Below are positions 54,416 to 64,000 of a stretch of DNA of 64,000 bases, one piece after another. Position numbers and translations under genes: made by a program. The DNA is from Sphingomonas sp. Ag1. Its GTDB lineage: Bacteria > Pseudomonadota > Alphaproteobacteria > Sphingomonadales > Sphingomonadaceae. Position 1 is the stretch's first letter. The number at the start of each line of letters is the position of its first letter. Below the pieces are notes generated by a model. It saw only the letters and a list, made by a program, of their open reading frames with translations. It searched no databases and had not been told where the DNA came from. The stretch is from contig NZ_LAZX01000094.1 of NCBI RefSeq assembly GCF_000980895.1, forward strand, positions 682,001 through 746,000, given 5' to 3'.

Positions 54416-57400
54416 GCTCCCTGCGGCGTCGGGCCACGATCGCGCCCTGCGTCGCCATCGTCCCCGTCGTCACGCAACGGTTCGTAGTTGTTGACGTTCT
54501 GATCCCCCTCATCGTCCTTGCCGTGGCCGAACAGCCGCGAGACGACCACGAAGAAGGTCGGAACCAGGAAGATCGCCAGCACCGTCGCGGAGAACATGCC
54601 GCCCACCACCGACCGGCCAATTGCATTCTGACCACCGGCACCCGCGCCGGTCGAGATCGCCAGCGGCAGCACGCCGAAGATGAAGGCCAGGCTGGTCATC
54701 AGGATCGGACGCAGGCGTAGTCGCGCAGCCTCCACCGCCGCGTCGAACGGCTTCATCCCTTCCGCGATACGTTCCTCCGCGAACTCCACGATCAGGATCG
54801 CGTTTTTCGCCGCCACACCAATCGTGGTGATGAGGCCGACCTGAAGGTAGATGTCGTTGTTCAGCCCGGTCAGCGTCGCCGCGAGGAGCGCACCGATCAC
54901 GCCCAAGGGGACCACCAGCATCACCGCGATCGGCACCGACCAGCTTTCGTACAATGCCGCGAGGCACAGGAAGACGATCAGCAGCGACAAGGCATAGAGT
55001 GCCGGTGCCTGGCCACCAGACAGCCGTTCCTCGAACGACAGCCCGGTCCACTCCAGCGCGGTGCCGGGTGGGAGCTTGGCCTGAATTTCCTCCATTGCCT
55101 CCATCGCGGCACCGGTGCTGACGCCCGGCGCCGGTGAACCCTGCAACTGCATCGCGGGCTGGCCATTGTAGCGAGTCAGCGACACCGGCGCGTTGGTCCA
55201 GCTCACCGTCGAGAAGGAGGTGAACGGCACCATCTGGCCCTGGTCGTTGCGGACGTAGAAGTCGGCAATATCCTCCGGCCGGACGCGATAGGGCGTGTCC
55301 GCCTGGACGTAGACGCGCTTCACGCGGCCGCGGTCGATGAAGTCGTTGACGTAGGAGCCGCCCCACGCCGTCGCCAGCGTCGAATTGACCGTCGCCAGAT
55401 CGAGCCCCAGCGCGCGCGCCTTGTCCTGATCGATATCGACCTTCAGCTGGGGCGCGTCCTCCAGGCTGAGCGGGCGAACCTGTGCGATCAGCTTGTCCTG
55501 CATCGCCATGCCCAGCACCATGTTGCGCAGCTGAGTCAGCTTTTCATGGCCGATCCCACCCGTGTCGACGAGCTGGAGGTCGAAGCCGGTAGCATTGCCC
55601 AGCTCCTGCACCGCCGGCGGCACTAGCGCGAAGATCATGCCGTCCTCGTACTTCGAGAATACACCCATGGACTTGGCCGCGATGGTCTGCGCCTTGTTGT
55701 CGATCCCCGGCCGCTCATCCCATGGCTTCAGGCTGATGAAGGCGAGGCCCGCATTCTGCCCCTGCCCTGCGAAGCTGAAGCCGTTGATGGTGAAGACGGA
55801 CTGCACACCCGGCTGCTCGAGGAAATAATTCCGAACGAGGTCGAGACCCTTGTCGGTGCGCGCGGTCGTGGCGCCCGCGGGCCCCTGCACCAGCGCGATG
55901 ACCGTGCCCTGATCCTCATCGGGCAAGAAGGCGCTGGGCAGCCGGGCGAACAGCAGCACCATGCCACCGACGATCAGCAGATAGACGAGCATCGACCGCT
56001 TCCAGCTGCGCGCGGTCTTCTTCACGCCCCGCTCGTACTTGACCGTCCCCTTCTCGAAGGTGCGGTTGAACCAGCGGAAGAAGCGGGCAAAGATCCCGTT
56101 GCCTTCGTGCTTGGTCGGATCGTGCGGCTTCAGGATGGTGGCGCACAGTGCCGGTGTCAGGATCAACGCGACCAGCACCGATAGGATCATCGCCGAGACG
56201 ATGGTGATCGAGAACTGGCGATAGATGACGCCCGTGGAACCGCCGAAGAACGCCATCGGCAGGAACACCGCCGACAGCACCATGCCGATGCCGATCAGCG
56301 CGCCCGAGATTTCGTCCATCGACTTGCGCGCGGCGTCCTTCGGGCTGAGCCCCTCGTCGACGATCAGACGCTCGACGTTCTCGACCACAACGATCGCGTC
56401 GTCGACCAATAGACCGATGGCGAGCACCATGCCGAACAAGGTCAGGGTATTGATGGTGAAGCCCGCCACCTGCATGATCGCGAACGTACCGAGCAGCACG
56501 ACCGGCACCGCGATCGTCGGGATCAGCGTAGCGCGCCAGTTCTGCAGGAACAGGAACATCACCAGGAAGACGAGGACGACTGCCTCGACCAGCGTGTGGA
56601 TCACCTGTTCCACCGACAGGCGGACGAACGGCGTGGTATCGAAGGGGTACACGACCTTGACGTCGGCCGGGAAACCCTTGGCGATCGATTCCACTTCGGC
56701 CTTCACCGCGTCGACGGTGTCGAGCGCGTTGGCACCCGCGGCAAGACGGACGCCGAAGCCCGAGGCGGGCTTGCCGTTGAACTTGGTATCGAAGCCGTAA
56801 TTCTCGGCGCCAAGCTCAACCCGAGCCACGTCGGCCAACCGAACAACCGCGCCATTTTCCGTCGTCTTCAGGCGGATCTGACCGAATTGCTCCGGCGTCT
56901 GGAGGCGTGACTGGACCGAGACGGTCGCGTTCAGCATCTGCTCCTTGGGAGCGGGCTGAGCACCGATCTGGCCGGCCGAGACCTGGGCATTCTGCGCCCG
57001 CACGGCATTGGTCACATCGGCGATGGTGAGCTGATAGTTGTTCAGCTTCAGCGGATCGATCCAGATGCGCATCGCATATTGCGAGCCGAAGATCTGAAGC
57101 TCGCCCACGCCGTTCACGCGGCTGACCGGGTCCTGCAGCCGCGACACGACCATGTCCGACAGGTCAGTGATCGAGTGCGAGCCGTCTTCCGAATACAGGC
57201 CGACGATGACGAGGAAGCTGGCGGCGGACTTCTGAACCTGAATGCCCTGTTGCTGCACTTCCTGCGGCAGCAGCGGAGTCGCCGCCTGCAATTTGTTCTG
57301 AACCTGCACCTGCGCGATGTCAGGATCGGTGCCCTGTTCGAACGTCAGCGTGATCGTGAGCACGCCCGACGAGGAGGACGAGGACGAAAAATAGCGCAGG

Positions 57401-57621
57401 TTATCGATGCCGCGCAGCTGCTGCTCGATAATCTGCGTGGTGGTGCGTTCCAGCGTCGTCGCATCCGCGCCCGGATAGGTCGCGGTGATCGACACCGTGG
57501 GTGGCGCGATCTCCGGGAACTGCGCGACGGGAAGGCTGCGGATGGCGATGACGCCAGCCAGCATCAGGACGATCGCGATCACCCATGCGAAGATGGGTCG
57601 ATCGATGAAATAGCGTGCCAT
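54412..57621 (-). CDS. RND multidrug efflux pump, inner-membrane subunit (HAE1/AcrB family)
   Basis: A 1069-residue proton-driven pump with 12 membrane helices in two sixes and two large periplasmic loops. It opens [21 protein letters not shown], has the proton-relay region [22 protein letters not shown] with its Asp pair, and the second-half [13 protein letters not shown] end. An acidic and Asn-rich C-terminal tail follows. It is the centre of a three-gene efflux operon. Substrates cannot be predicted from sequence alone. Confidence 0.95.
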   Translation of the reverse strand: MARYFIDRPIFAWVIAIVLMLAGVIAIRSLPVAQFPEIAPPTVSITATYPGADATTLERTTTQIIEQQLRGIDNLRYFSSSSSSSGVLTITLTFEQGTDPDIAQVQVQNKLQAATPLLPQEVQQQGIQVQKSAASFLVIVGLYSEDGSHSITDLSDMVVSRLQDPVSRVNGVGELQIFGSQYAMRIWIDPLKLNNYQLTIADVTNAVRAQNAQVSAGQIGAQPAPKEQMLNATVSVQSRLQTPEQFGQIRLKTTENGAVVRLADVARVELGAENYGFDTKFNGKPASGFGVRLAAGANALDTVDAVKAEVESIAKGFPADVKVVYPFDTTPFVRLSVEQVIHTLVEAVVLVFLVMFLFLQNWRATLIPTIAVPVVLLGTFAIMQVAGFTINTLTLFGMVLAIGLLVDDAIVVVENVERLIVDEGLSPKDAARKSMDEISGALIGIGMVLSAVFLPMAFFGGSTGVIYRQFSITIVSAMILSVLVALILTPALCATILKPHDPTKHEGNGIFARFFRWFNRTFEKGTVKYERGVKKTARSWKRSMLVYLLIVGGMVLLFARLPSAFLPDEDQGTVIALVQGPAGATTARTDKGLDLVRNYFLEQPGVQSVFTINGFSFAGQGQNAGLAFISLKPWDERPGIDNKAQTIAAKSMGVFSKYEDGMIFALVPPAVQELGNATGFDLQLVDTGGIGHEKLTQLRNMVLGMAMQDKLIAQVRPLSLEDAPQLKVDIDQDKARALGLDLATVNSTLATAWGGSYVNDFIDRGRVKRVYVQADTPYRVRPEDIADFYVRNDQGQMVPFTSFSTVSWTNAPVSLTRYNGQPAMQLQGSPAPGVSTGAAMEAMEEIQAKLPPGTALEWTGLSFEERLSGGQAPALYALSLLIVFLCLAALYESWSVPIAVMLVVPLGVIGALLAATLTGLNNDIYLQVGLITTIGVAAKNAILIVEFAEERIAEGMKPFDAAVEAARLRLRPILMTSLAFIFGVLPLAISTGAGAGGQNAIGRSVVGGMFSATVLAIFLVPTFFVVVSRLFGHGKDDEGDQNVNNYEPLRDDGDDGDAGRDRGPTPQGA

Positions 57622-57627
57622 GTAGGG

Positions 57628-58917
57628 TTACTTCGCCTGAGCCTGGCCGTTGGGCTGCGCCTGGGGTTGGCCAGCCTGGGCCGGTTGTCCCTGCCCCTGC
57701 CCCTGCGGCTGCCCTTGTGGTTGCCCCTTGCCTTGCGGCTGACCGGGCGCGCCAGGGGCACCCGTGCCAGCGGGCGCCGCATTCGGGTTCCACGGCTTGG
57801 GCGAGACGGGCATGCCCGGACGCAGCATGCCGCCGCCACCTTCCACGATGACACGATCCCCAGGCTTCAGCCCGGCGGTTACCAGCCAGTCCTCGCCAAT
57901 CGTGCGATCGGTGGTGAGGATCCGCGGTTCGACCTTGTTGTCCCGTCCGACCACCATCGCAGTGGCCTGGCCGCTTTCGTTGCGCTGCACGGCGCGCTGC
58001 GGCACCAGGATGCCGTTGCGCTCCGTCCCCTCGACCAGTTCGGCGCGGACGTACATGCCCGGCAGCAGCAGGCCGCGCGGGTTCTGGAAGATCGCTCGGA
58101 TCGTCTGCGTTCCGGTGGTCGGATCGACGGTGACGTCGGTAAACTGCAGCTTGCCCTCGATCGGGTAAAGCGAGCCATCCTCGAGCCGCAAGCGAACGCG
58201 CGCGGCGCCGCCGCCGCGGGACAGCTCGCCAGCCGCGATCGACTGACGCAGGCGCAGGAGGTCGGCGCTCGATTGCGGCACATCGACATAGATCGGATCG
58301 AGGCGCTGGATGGTGGTCAACGGATTGGTCTGGCCCGAGGTCACCAACGCGCCGGTGGTCGACTGCGCGCGACCGATCCGGCCGGAGATCGGCGCGCGGA
58401 CCGTGGTGCGCTCAAGATCGATCTGTGCGGAGCGCAAGGCCGCCTGCTGGGCCGCGACGTCGGCCTGCGCCTGCTGTGCAGACGTGATCGCATTGTCATA
58501 TTCCTGGCGCGAGATCGCGTTGATCTTCACCAGTTCGCCATAGCGACGCTGCAGCGCCGCGCTGGAGGCGATGGCGGCGCGGGCTCGCGCGAGCGACGCC
58601 CGCGCGCTGGCGACCGCGGCGAGATAGGGCTGCTGATCGATGCGGAAGAGCGGCTGGCCGCGACGAACCGAATCGCCCTCCGTGAACAGGCGCTCAACGA
58701 TCAGGCCATTAACCTGCGGGCGCACTTCGGAGGTTTCAAACGCGGCCGTGCGGCCCGGCAAGGTCGTTGTCAGCGTCACAGCCTGCGGCTGGACGGTGAT
58801 GACCGATACCTGAGGGGGTCCCGCCTGCTGTTGCTGCTGACCCTGATCGTTCTGCCCACCACAGGCGGACACCGACGCCAGCAGCAGGGCTGATAGCGCG
58901 ACCCTCTTGAATGCCAT
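57628..58917 (-). CDS. RND efflux periplasmic adaptor (membrane fusion protein)
   Basis: A 429-residue adaptor with lipobox SVSACGGQ, a poly-Gln stretch just after it, and the barrel-sandwich, hairpin and beta-barrel domains of the AcrA/MexA family (LPGRTAAFETSEVRPQVNG; ISGRIGRAQSTTGALV; LLLPGMYVRAEL). The last 50 or so residues are a Gln/Gly/Pro-rich low-complexity tail. First gene of the efflux operon, six bases before the pump, and downstream of a TetR operator. Confidence 0.93.
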   Translation of the reverse strand: MAFKRVALSALLLASVSACGGQNDQGQQQQQAGPPQVSVITVQPQAVTLTTTLPGRTAAFETSEVRPQVNGLIVERLFTEGDSVRRGQPLFRIDQQPYLAAVASARASLARARAAIASSAALQRRYGELVKINAISRQEYDNAITSAQQAQADVAAQQAALRSAQIDLERTTVRAPISGRIGRAQSTTGALVTSGQTNPLTTIQRLDPIYVDVPQSSADLLRLRQSIAAGELSRGGGAARVRLRLEDGSLYPIEGKLQFTDVTVDPTTGTQTIRAIFQNPRGLLLPGMYVRAELVEGTERNGILVPQRAVQRNESGQATAMVVGRDNKVEPRILTTDRTIGEDWLVTAGLKPGDRVIVEGGGGMLRPGMPVSPKPWNPNAAPAGTGAPGAPGQPQGKGQPQGQPQGQGQGQPAQAGQPQAQPNGQAQAK

Positions 58918-58935
58918 ATCGTTCTCTGAAATAAA

Positions 58936-58955
58936 GTGAGTGATCGTTCACTCAC
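58936..58955. promoter_or_regulatory. Palindromic operator of the divergent TetR regulator
   Basis: GTGAGTGA-TCGT-TCACTCAC, two perfect eight-base arms around four bases, in the short space between the adaptor and regulator genes. This is the size and place expected for a TetR-family operator controlling both directions. Confidence 0.85.
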
Positions 58956-59671
58956 GTTTGCTGCTACTGCGAACTGGAAAACGCGTCAAGTCGAGGAGAG
59001 AGGTCATCGAACAATGTGGCGCAGCCCTCCCCGGCTTGCGCATCGGGCGGGCAAACGCACGGCGCGAGAAATTGATCCAGGCGGCACGTGAAGCCTTTGC
59101 GGCGACCGGGTTCCACGGCACGGGCATGGCGCAGATCGCGCAGACGTCGGGAATTGCCGTCGGGCAGATCTATCGCGATTTCGCCAACAAGGAAGCGATC
59201 GTGGCGGAGATCGTCGCGCGCGATCTGGAAGACTTTCTGTCGGAACGTGGCCTGTGCGCCGCGGGCGCCACGGGTGATCCCGCCGTGGTGCGCGCGTGGA
59301 TCGGTCAGTTCGTTGCGTGCGAGAACCCCGAGGGGGGACGACTCGTGGCGGAGATCATGGCCGAGGCATCGCGCAACGAGCGGATTGCCGAAATCGTCCG
59401 CGCGGTGCGGGAGCGGATGCGCAGCGAGCTGACGTCTGCCTTGTGCCTGCTTGTGCCGGCATCGGTGTCGTCGAGCCGGTTCATCCAGGTGGCGGAAATG
59501 ATCCAGACGATTGCTGCCGGCGTTTTCCAGCGACGCGTGACCGAGCAGGATCAGCCCAGCCCGGACGTGATCCGCGCGTTGATGACGTGCATCAACGCGG
59601 CCATCGACGGACTGCAGCACGACGCGGGCGCCAGCGAAACGGACGCCAGCGCCGAAGCCGCCCTTTCGTGA
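58940..59671 (+). CDS. TetR/AcrR family regulator of the efflux operon
   Basis: Frame of 243 residues from the GTG at 58940. The helix-turn-helix is at about residues 43-90 (REKLIQAAREAFAATGFHGT and AVGQIYRDFANKEAI). The C-terminal ligand domain is all-helical. The outermost GTG lies inside the operator palindrome, so the real start is probably downstream; in-frame TTG codons at 58958 and 59036 are candidates. No clear Shine-Dalgarno distinguishes them. Expected to repress the divergent adaptor-pump-channel operon and itself. Confidence 0.88.
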   Translation: MIVHSRLLLLRTGKRVKSRREVIEQCGAALPGLRIGRANARREKLIQAAREAFAATGFHGTGMAQIAQTSGIAVGQIYRDFANKEAIVAEIVARDLEDFLSERGLCAAGATGDPAVVRAWIGQFVACENPEGGRLVAEIMAEASRNERIAEIVRAVRERMRSELTSALCLLVPASVSSSRFIQVAEMIQTIAAGVFQRRVTEQDQPSPDVIRALMTCINAAIDGLQHDAGASETDASAEAALS

Positions 59672-59680
59672 CGGGCGCGC

Positions 59681-61729
59681 CTAGCCGCTGAAGCGCACGC
59701 CGATCCACAAGGTGCGCGGCGTCGCACGTTCAATCACATCGGCGCCGCTGACGCCCGCTTCGACCAGCGCATCGAACAGGTTTTCGCCCCGCGCCTCGAT
59801 CGCAAGCCCTCGCGTCACCGGCACCGACAGATACGCGTCGAGCGTCGTTGCGGGGGCAAGCACGCGGGCGTTCTGATCGTCCTCGAACTGGCCGGACATG
59901 TGGCGCAGCGTCGCCGACGCGGTCCAAGCGCCCTGACGCCAGCCGAGCGTGCCCGACAACTGATCGCGCGGCGTCTGCGCCGGGCGCAGGCCGTCGAGCG
60001 GCGCGGCGGCACCTGATGCTTCCACCCGCGGATCGACATGGCTCCACGAGGCGATGGCGAACACCGGCCCCGCCTGCCAGCGCGCGTCCAGCTCAAGCCC
60101 CTTGGAGCGGATCGCGTCCAGGTTCTGCCGCACGCGATAGGCGCCGTTGACGAAGCCGACGCCCGGGAAGGTGCCCGGCCCCTGCCCCGCCGTCACATTG
60201 GCAATGGTATTGTCCAGCCGGTTCCAGAACACGGTGGCGGACAGCGTCAGATTGGCCAGGGGCGCCAGCGTCACGCCGCCGTCGACGCCGCTCAGCCGCT
60301 CGGGCGCGAGATCCGGGTTGGCGGCGGTGGCATCGGCGCCGACCCGGAACGGGCGGTACAATTCGTTGAGCGTCGGCAAGCGCCAGCCGCGATAGCCGCT
60401 CACCCGCAAAATGACGGCCTCCACCGGCGCGAAGGCGAGACCGGCGCGACCGGTCCATTCGGTGCCGTCGCGCTCCGGAAAGCGGCTGGCCGTCAAGGGC
60501 ACGCCGGTCGCCAGCGTATATTCGTCAAGCTGCCCGTCGGCGATGCGCCAGCGATCGAGGCGCCCGCCCAGGGTGAGCGTCCAGCGTCCTGCCTCCACGC
60601 TGCCGTCGGCGAAGATGCCGGTCGTCCTGCTGCTGCCGCCGGCGATGCGCCGCCGCGTGGGCGCACCGCCGACATAGGTGTAATTTTCCTGGGTGCGCCC
60701 GGTCACGTCGCGCACGTCGATGCCCAGGCGCAGGTCGCGGCCCGCACCGACGGGCGGCACGATCTCGAACCGCGCGCCGATACCGGTGGCAGGGGTGTTA
60801 TACTGGTCGAGCGTCTGGCTGGCGCTGACCCGGCCTGCGGAGACACTGGCGAATTGCGACGCGAAGGAGCGGGTCTGGAGATAGGCCAGCGCCGAATAGC
60901 CCCACGCCCCGCGCCCGACGATGCGCAGGCTGGCGTCAGCCCCCTCGCTGCGATTGGCAGTGAAGGCGGTGCCGCGTTCGCGATGATCGGTGAAGCCGCT
61001 GACATTGGCCTGAAGCTCGGTATCGGGCGCCACGCGGATGACCCCGCGCAGCGCCGCCGATGCTTGTTCGTAAGGCGCGGGCCGGTCGGCCGGACCGCGA
61101 TCTGCCGCGACCACCGGAATGAAGCCGTCGCCACGCGCATAGGCCGCCGAGACAGTGGCAAAGCCCGGACCCGACAGAAACGTGCCCGACGCCTGTGCAT
61201 CGAGCGAATCGCGACTGCCATAGGCAAGGCTGCCGAGCAGCGTCGGGCGATCGCGCGGGTCAGCGCTTTCCAGTTCGACCGTGCCAGCAAGCGCGCCGGG
61301 GCCGAAATAGCCGCTCCCCCCGCCGCGGGTGACACGGATGCGGCCGATCCGATCGGTGGCATAGGCCGGAAATGGCACCCATCCGCCGAACGGATCTGCC
61401 TGCGGCACGCCATCGAGCACCAGCAACGCGCGGCTGGACGCGTTGCCGCCGATCCCGCGCAGCGAAATGCCCTGGCTGGTCGGATTGGCCGAGCGCGAGT
61501 CCGAGCGGCGAAACTGCTGCAGCCCCGCGACATCAGCGAGAACGCTTTCCAGCCGATCGCTGGCATTGGCGCTGATCCGCTGCGCGTCGATCGTGACTAC
61601 GTCTGCGGTACGGTCGCCGGGACGGTCGTCGAGCCCGCGGCCAGTGACGACGATGTCGGAACCCGCCTGGGCGTGGGCCGCAGTGGGCAATAGGATCAGG
61701 ACGAGGGCAGCGCTGGCGCGAGAGGTCAT
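59681..61729 (-). CDS. TonB-dependent outer-membrane receptor
   Basis: A 682-residue receptor with signal peptide (MTSRASAALVLILLPTAAHA), a TonB-box-like SDIVVTG, a plug domain (about 45-160; SQGISLRGIGGNASSRALLVLDG) and a 22-strand barrel ending in an aromatic-rich strand (LWIGVRFSG). The substrate is not evident; no periplasmic binding or ABC genes adjoin. Convergent with the TetR gene, nine bases apart. Confidence 0.9.
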   Translation of the reverse strand: MTSRASAALVLILLPTAAHAQAGSDIVVTGRGLDDRPGDRTADVVTIDAQRISANASDRLESVLADVAGLQQFRRSDSRSANPTSQGISLRGIGGNASSRALLVLDGVPQADPFGGWVPFPAYATDRIGRIRVTRGGGSGYFGPGALAGTVELESADPRDRPTLLGSLAYGSRDSLDAQASGTFLSGPGFATVSAAYARGDGFIPVVAADRGPADRPAPYEQASAALRGVIRVAPDTELQANVSGFTDHRERGTAFTANRSEGADASLRIVGRGAWGYSALAYLQTRSFASQFASVSAGRVSASQTLDQYNTPATGIGARFEIVPPVGAGRDLRLGIDVRDVTGRTQENYTYVGGAPTRRRIAGGSSRTTGIFADGSVEAGRWTLTLGGRLDRWRIADGQLDEYTLATGVPLTASRFPERDGTEWTGRAGLAFAPVEAVILRVSGYRGWRLPTLNELYRPFRVGADATAANPDLAPERLSGVDGGVTLAPLANLTLSATVFWNRLDNTIANVTAGQGPGTFPGVGFVNGAYRVRQNLDAIRSKGLELDARWQAGPVFAIASWSHVDPRVEASGAAAPLDGLRPAQTPRDQLSGTLGWRQGAWTASATLRHMSGQFEDDQNARVLAPATTLDAYLSVPVTRGLAIEARGENLFDALVEAGVSGADVIERATPRTLWIGVRFSG

Positions 61730-61780
61730 GCGCCGCCTATGGGTTGCCACGCCCCCTTCGTGCAAGCGGCGCAAGCGCGG

Positions 61781-63178
61781 TCAGACCTCCAGCGCCACCT
61801 CTGCCACCCGCTCCGTCGACGCCAGCACCTCGGTGAAGCGCTTGCGCCACCAGATCACGTCCTCGTCGACGACATTGTCGAACATCGGACGCCAGCGCGC
61901 GATCCGCTCGTCACGCGGCATGTTCAGCGCATGCTCGATTGCGTCCGCCATCTCGTCGGGGCTGTAGGGGTTGATCAGCAATGCCCCGGTAAGCTGCGCC
62001 GCGGCGCCAGCGAAGCGGGACAGGATCAGCACGCCGGGATCCTCGGGATCCTGCGCCGCCACAAACTCCTTCGCGACAAGGTTCATGCCGTCGCGAAGCG
62101 GGGTGACCAGCCCGATCTTGGCGGCGCGATAGACACCCGCGAGCACGCCGCGCGGCAGCCCGCGGTTGACGTAGCGCAACGGCACCCAGTCGATTTCCGC
62201 ATGCGCCCCGTTGATGCGGCCGGACAGCGCGTCGAGTGTTGCGCGAATGTCCTGATAGCTCTGCACGCTGGCACGCGACGGAGGCGCGATCTGGAGCATC
62301 GTGACCTGGGCATGGGCGTCGGGCCGGGTATCGAGGAAGCGAAGATAACCGTTGAACCGTTCCTCCAGCCCCTTGGAATAATCCAGCCGGTCGACGCCGA
62401 CGATCAGGCGACGGCCGCTCAGGCTTTCGACTACGCGGTTCTGGGTCGTCACCGCCTCATTGCTCTGCGCGCTGGCGATGAATTCGCGCGCGTCGATGCC
62501 GATCGGACAGGCGATCGCCCGGATCGTGCGGCCGCCGACGGTGACGCGGTCATCATCCTCGATCGTGCCACCCATCTCCCGGACGACATAATCGTGGAAC
62601 GTCTCCAGCCATTCGCGCGTGTGGAAGCCGACCAGGTCATAGGCGAACAGCGCCTCCACCAACCGCCGATGCTCGGGCAGGGCATGCAGCAGGTCGGTCG
62701 GCGGCCAGGGGATGTGCAGAAAGAAACCTAGGCGATTGGTGATGCCCTGCTGGCGCAGCAGCCAGCCGAGCGGGATCATGTGGTAATCGTGAACCCAGAT
62801 CAGGTCATCGGGCTCGATATGTGGGCTGATCACTTCGGCGAACAGCCGGTTCACCCGTTCGTAGCCGCCTTGGAAATCGCGTTCGAACTCGGTCAGGCCG
62901 AGGCGATAGTGGAACAGTGGCCAGAGCGTGCGGTTCGCATAGCCGTCGTAATATTCCTCCACGTCCTGTTCCGGCAGATCGATCGTGGCGGAGGTCACCC
63001 CATCGAACGTCTCGAACTTCAGCTCACCCGTCTCGCCCGTCTCCCCCGACCAACCGAACCATATGCCGTCCGCCTCGCGCAGCGCGGCGGTCAGGGCGAC
63101 CGCCAATCCTCCTTGTGCGCTTGGCTGTTGCGGGGTTGGTGCAGAAACGCGGTTGGAGATGACGATCAGACGGCTCAA
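61781..63178 (-). CDS. otsA: Trehalose-6-phosphate synthase
   Basis: A 465-residue GT20 enzyme that joins UDP-glucose and glucose-6-phosphate. Key segments: SRLIVISNRVS start, WVHDYHMIPLGWLLR, GVDRLDYSKGLEER and TPLRDGMNLVAKEFVAAQ. Trehalose protects against osmotic and desiccation stress. The start overlaps the stop of the GH15 gene by four bases. Confidence 0.96.
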   Translation of the reverse strand: MSRLIVISNRVSAPTPQQPSAQGGLAVALTAALREADGIWFGWSGETGETGELKFETFDGVTSATIDLPEQDVEEYYDGYANRTLWPLFHYRLGLTEFERDFQGGYERVNRLFAEVISPHIEPDDLIWVHDYHMIPLGWLLRQQGITNRLGFFLHIPWPPTDLLHALPEHRRLVEALFAYDLVGFHTREWLETFHDYVVREMGGTIEDDDRVTVGGRTIRAIACPIGIDAREFIASAQSNEAVTTQNRVVESLSGRRLIVGVDRLDYSKGLEERFNGYLRFLDTRPDAHAQVTMLQIAPPSRASVQSYQDIRATLDALSGRINGAHAEIDWVPLRYVNRGLPRGVLAGVYRAAKIGLVTPLRDGMNLVAKEFVAAQDPEDPGVLILSRFAGAAAQLTGALLINPYSPDEMADAIEHALNMPRDERIARWRPMFDNVVDEDVIWWRKRFTEVLASTERVAEVALEV

Positions 63179-64000
63179 CGTATGGCACTCCAGGGTTTAC
63201 TGAGCAGGACGGCGCAATTGATCACGCCGACGAGCGAGTAGGTCTGGGGATAATTGCCCCACAATTCACCGGTATTCGGGTCGATATCCTCCGACAACAG
63301 GCCGGCGGGGGTGCAGCGCGCCAGCATTTCTTCAAACAATTCACGCGCGTCGGCATCCCGGCCGGTGAAATGAAGCGCCTCGATCAACCAGAAGGTGCAG
63401 ACGTTGAACGCCGTGTGCGGCAGGCCGAAATCATCCTCCGTCGCGTAGCGCAGCATGTACGATCCGCGGCGCAAGCCCCCCTCCACCGCCTCCAGCGTCG
63501 TGCGGAAACGTGGGTCGTCGGGCGAAAGGAAGCGGAGGTCGAGCAGCTGCAGCAGGCTGGCATCGAGGTCGTCGCCGCCGAAGGTCGCCGACATGCGCTG
63601 CGTGTCGGGGCGCCAGGCCGCTTCCTCGATCCGCGCGCGCATCGTCTCTGCCCGCTCGCGCCAGAAATCGGCGCGGTCGTCGAGCTTCAGCGCCTCTGCG
63701 GCATTGGCGAGCCGGTCGCATGCCGCCCAGCACATCGCCGCCGAATAGGTGTGCACATGGCTCTTGGTGCGCAATTCCCACAGGCCCGCGTCAGGCTGAT
63801 CGAACTTCTGCCAGGCACGCTCGCCGATCGGCTCCAGCGCCTCGAAATCCTCGCGCCCGGCGACGCGCAACAGGCGATGATCGAAGAAGGCTTGCGCGTT
63901 GGAAAGGACGATCTGGCCATAGGCATCATGCTGGATCTGCTCATAGGCCTGGTTGCCGACGCGCACCGGCCCCATGCCGCGATAGCCCGACAGCGCCGGC
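63175..64000 (-). CDS. Glycoside hydrolase family 15 protein, C-terminal part (cut by window edge)
   Basis: The visible 275 residues run from a PALSGYRGMGPVRVGNQAYEQ-like segment at the window edge to the stop and match the C-terminal half of GH15 glucoamylase/trehalase proteins (YGQIVLSNAQAF, GIWELR-like GLWELRTKSHVHT, LLSEDIDPNTGELWGNYPQTYS). The frame stays open to base 64000, so the N-terminus lies outside. GH15 genes beside otsA and otsB are common and can encode trehalases; the substrate here is not settled. Confidence 0.9.
   Translation of the reverse strand, partial: PALSGYRGMGPVRVGNQAYEQIQHDAYGQIVLSNAQAFFDHRLLRVAGREDFEALEPIGERAWQKFDQPDAGLWELRTKSHVHTYSAAMCWAACDRLANAAEALKLDDRADFWRERAETMRARIEEAAWRPDTQRMSATFGGDDLDASLLQLLDLRFLSPDDPRFRTTLEAVEGGLRRGSYMLRYATEDDFGLPHTAFNVCTFWLIEALHFTGRDADARELFEEMLARCTPAGLLSEDIDPNTGELWGNYPQTYSLVGVINCAVLLSKPWSAIR

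Noticed and set aside
57079..58893. 604-codon plus-strand frame opposite the RND pump and adaptor
   Set aside because: Spans two well-supported minus-strand genes and shows no domain motif.
60038..61693. 551-codon plus-strand frame opposite the TonB-dependent receptor
   Set aside because: Receptor has signal peptide, plug and barrel features; the opposite frame has none.

Overview
The window is a GC-rich chromosomal segment from an alphaproteobacterium, almost certainly a member of the Sphingomonadaceae (Sphingomonas or a close relative). The strongest pointers are a serine palmitoyltransferase of exactly 420 residues whose catalytic residues sit at the positions known from S. paucimobilis, a linked set of bacterial ceramide-synthesis genes, and a PhyR/NepR/EcfG general stress locus with the sphingomonad-specific phosphatase PhyP. 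I see no insertion sequence, prophage, CRISPR array, rRNA or tRNA; this is core chromosome.

Layout. 1-2.3 kb: gcvT-gcvH (glycine cleavage) behind a tandem glycine riboswitch, then a lipoprotein. 2.4-6.8 kb: ispH, thrB-rnhA, an FAD oxidoreductase and a lysophospholipase-like hydrolase. 6.9-14.5 kb: a Tad/Flp pilus operon, cpaA-B-C-D-E-tadB-tadC, with no flp pilin and no cpaF ATPase inside it, closed by a strong bidirectional terminator. 14.6-20.4 kb: ppdK and glyQ-glyS on the minus strand. 20.5-24.0 kb: a GumN-like lipoprotein, rplY, pth, proB. 24.0-33.4 kb: a lipid block with a CerR-like reductase, an ACP, serine palmitoyltransferase, a hybrid histidine kinase, lptF-lptG, a fatty acid desaturase and a bacterial ceramide synthase-like protein. 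33.5-40.4 kb: xth, erpA, an M23 endopeptidase, a DUF455 protein, a peroxiredoxin and glnE, all on the minus strand.

40.4-44.8 kb is the general stress response locus: ecfG, an unlisted 47-residue membrane protein, phyR, nepR, phyP, then a strong candidate for a stress-induced small RNA and an entericidin-like lipoprotein. The candidate RNA has an exact EcfG promoter (GGAAC-N16-CGTT), starts at a perfect hairpin with a seven-C loop and ends in a second hairpin with a nine-C loop that looks like its terminator. It resembles Caulobacter GsrN in promoter logic, C-rich loop and location. I regard this as the most interesting object in the window.

44.9-51.2 kb: the alphaproteobacterial argS-SPOR-nagZ-scpA-scpB-tatA-tatB-tatC series on the minus strand. 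51.3-52.8 kb: small and accessory genes. 52.9-59.7 kb: a tripartite RND efflux operon (adaptor, pump, outer-membrane factor) with a divergent TetR regulator and a perfect palindromic operator between them. 59.7-64 kb: a TonB-dependent receptor and the trehalose genes otsA and a GH15 glycosidase that runs off the right edge.

How the parts connect: SPT, ACP, CerR and the ceramide synthase-like protein account for most of ceramide assembly. Because classical sphingomonads carry glycosphingolipids in place of LPS, lptFG lying between these genes suggests the Lpt bridge may carry a sphingolipid here. The stress locus holds the sigma factor, anti-sigma factor, anti-anti-sigma factor, phosphatase, a probable regulatory RNA and a probable target gene within 4.4 kb.
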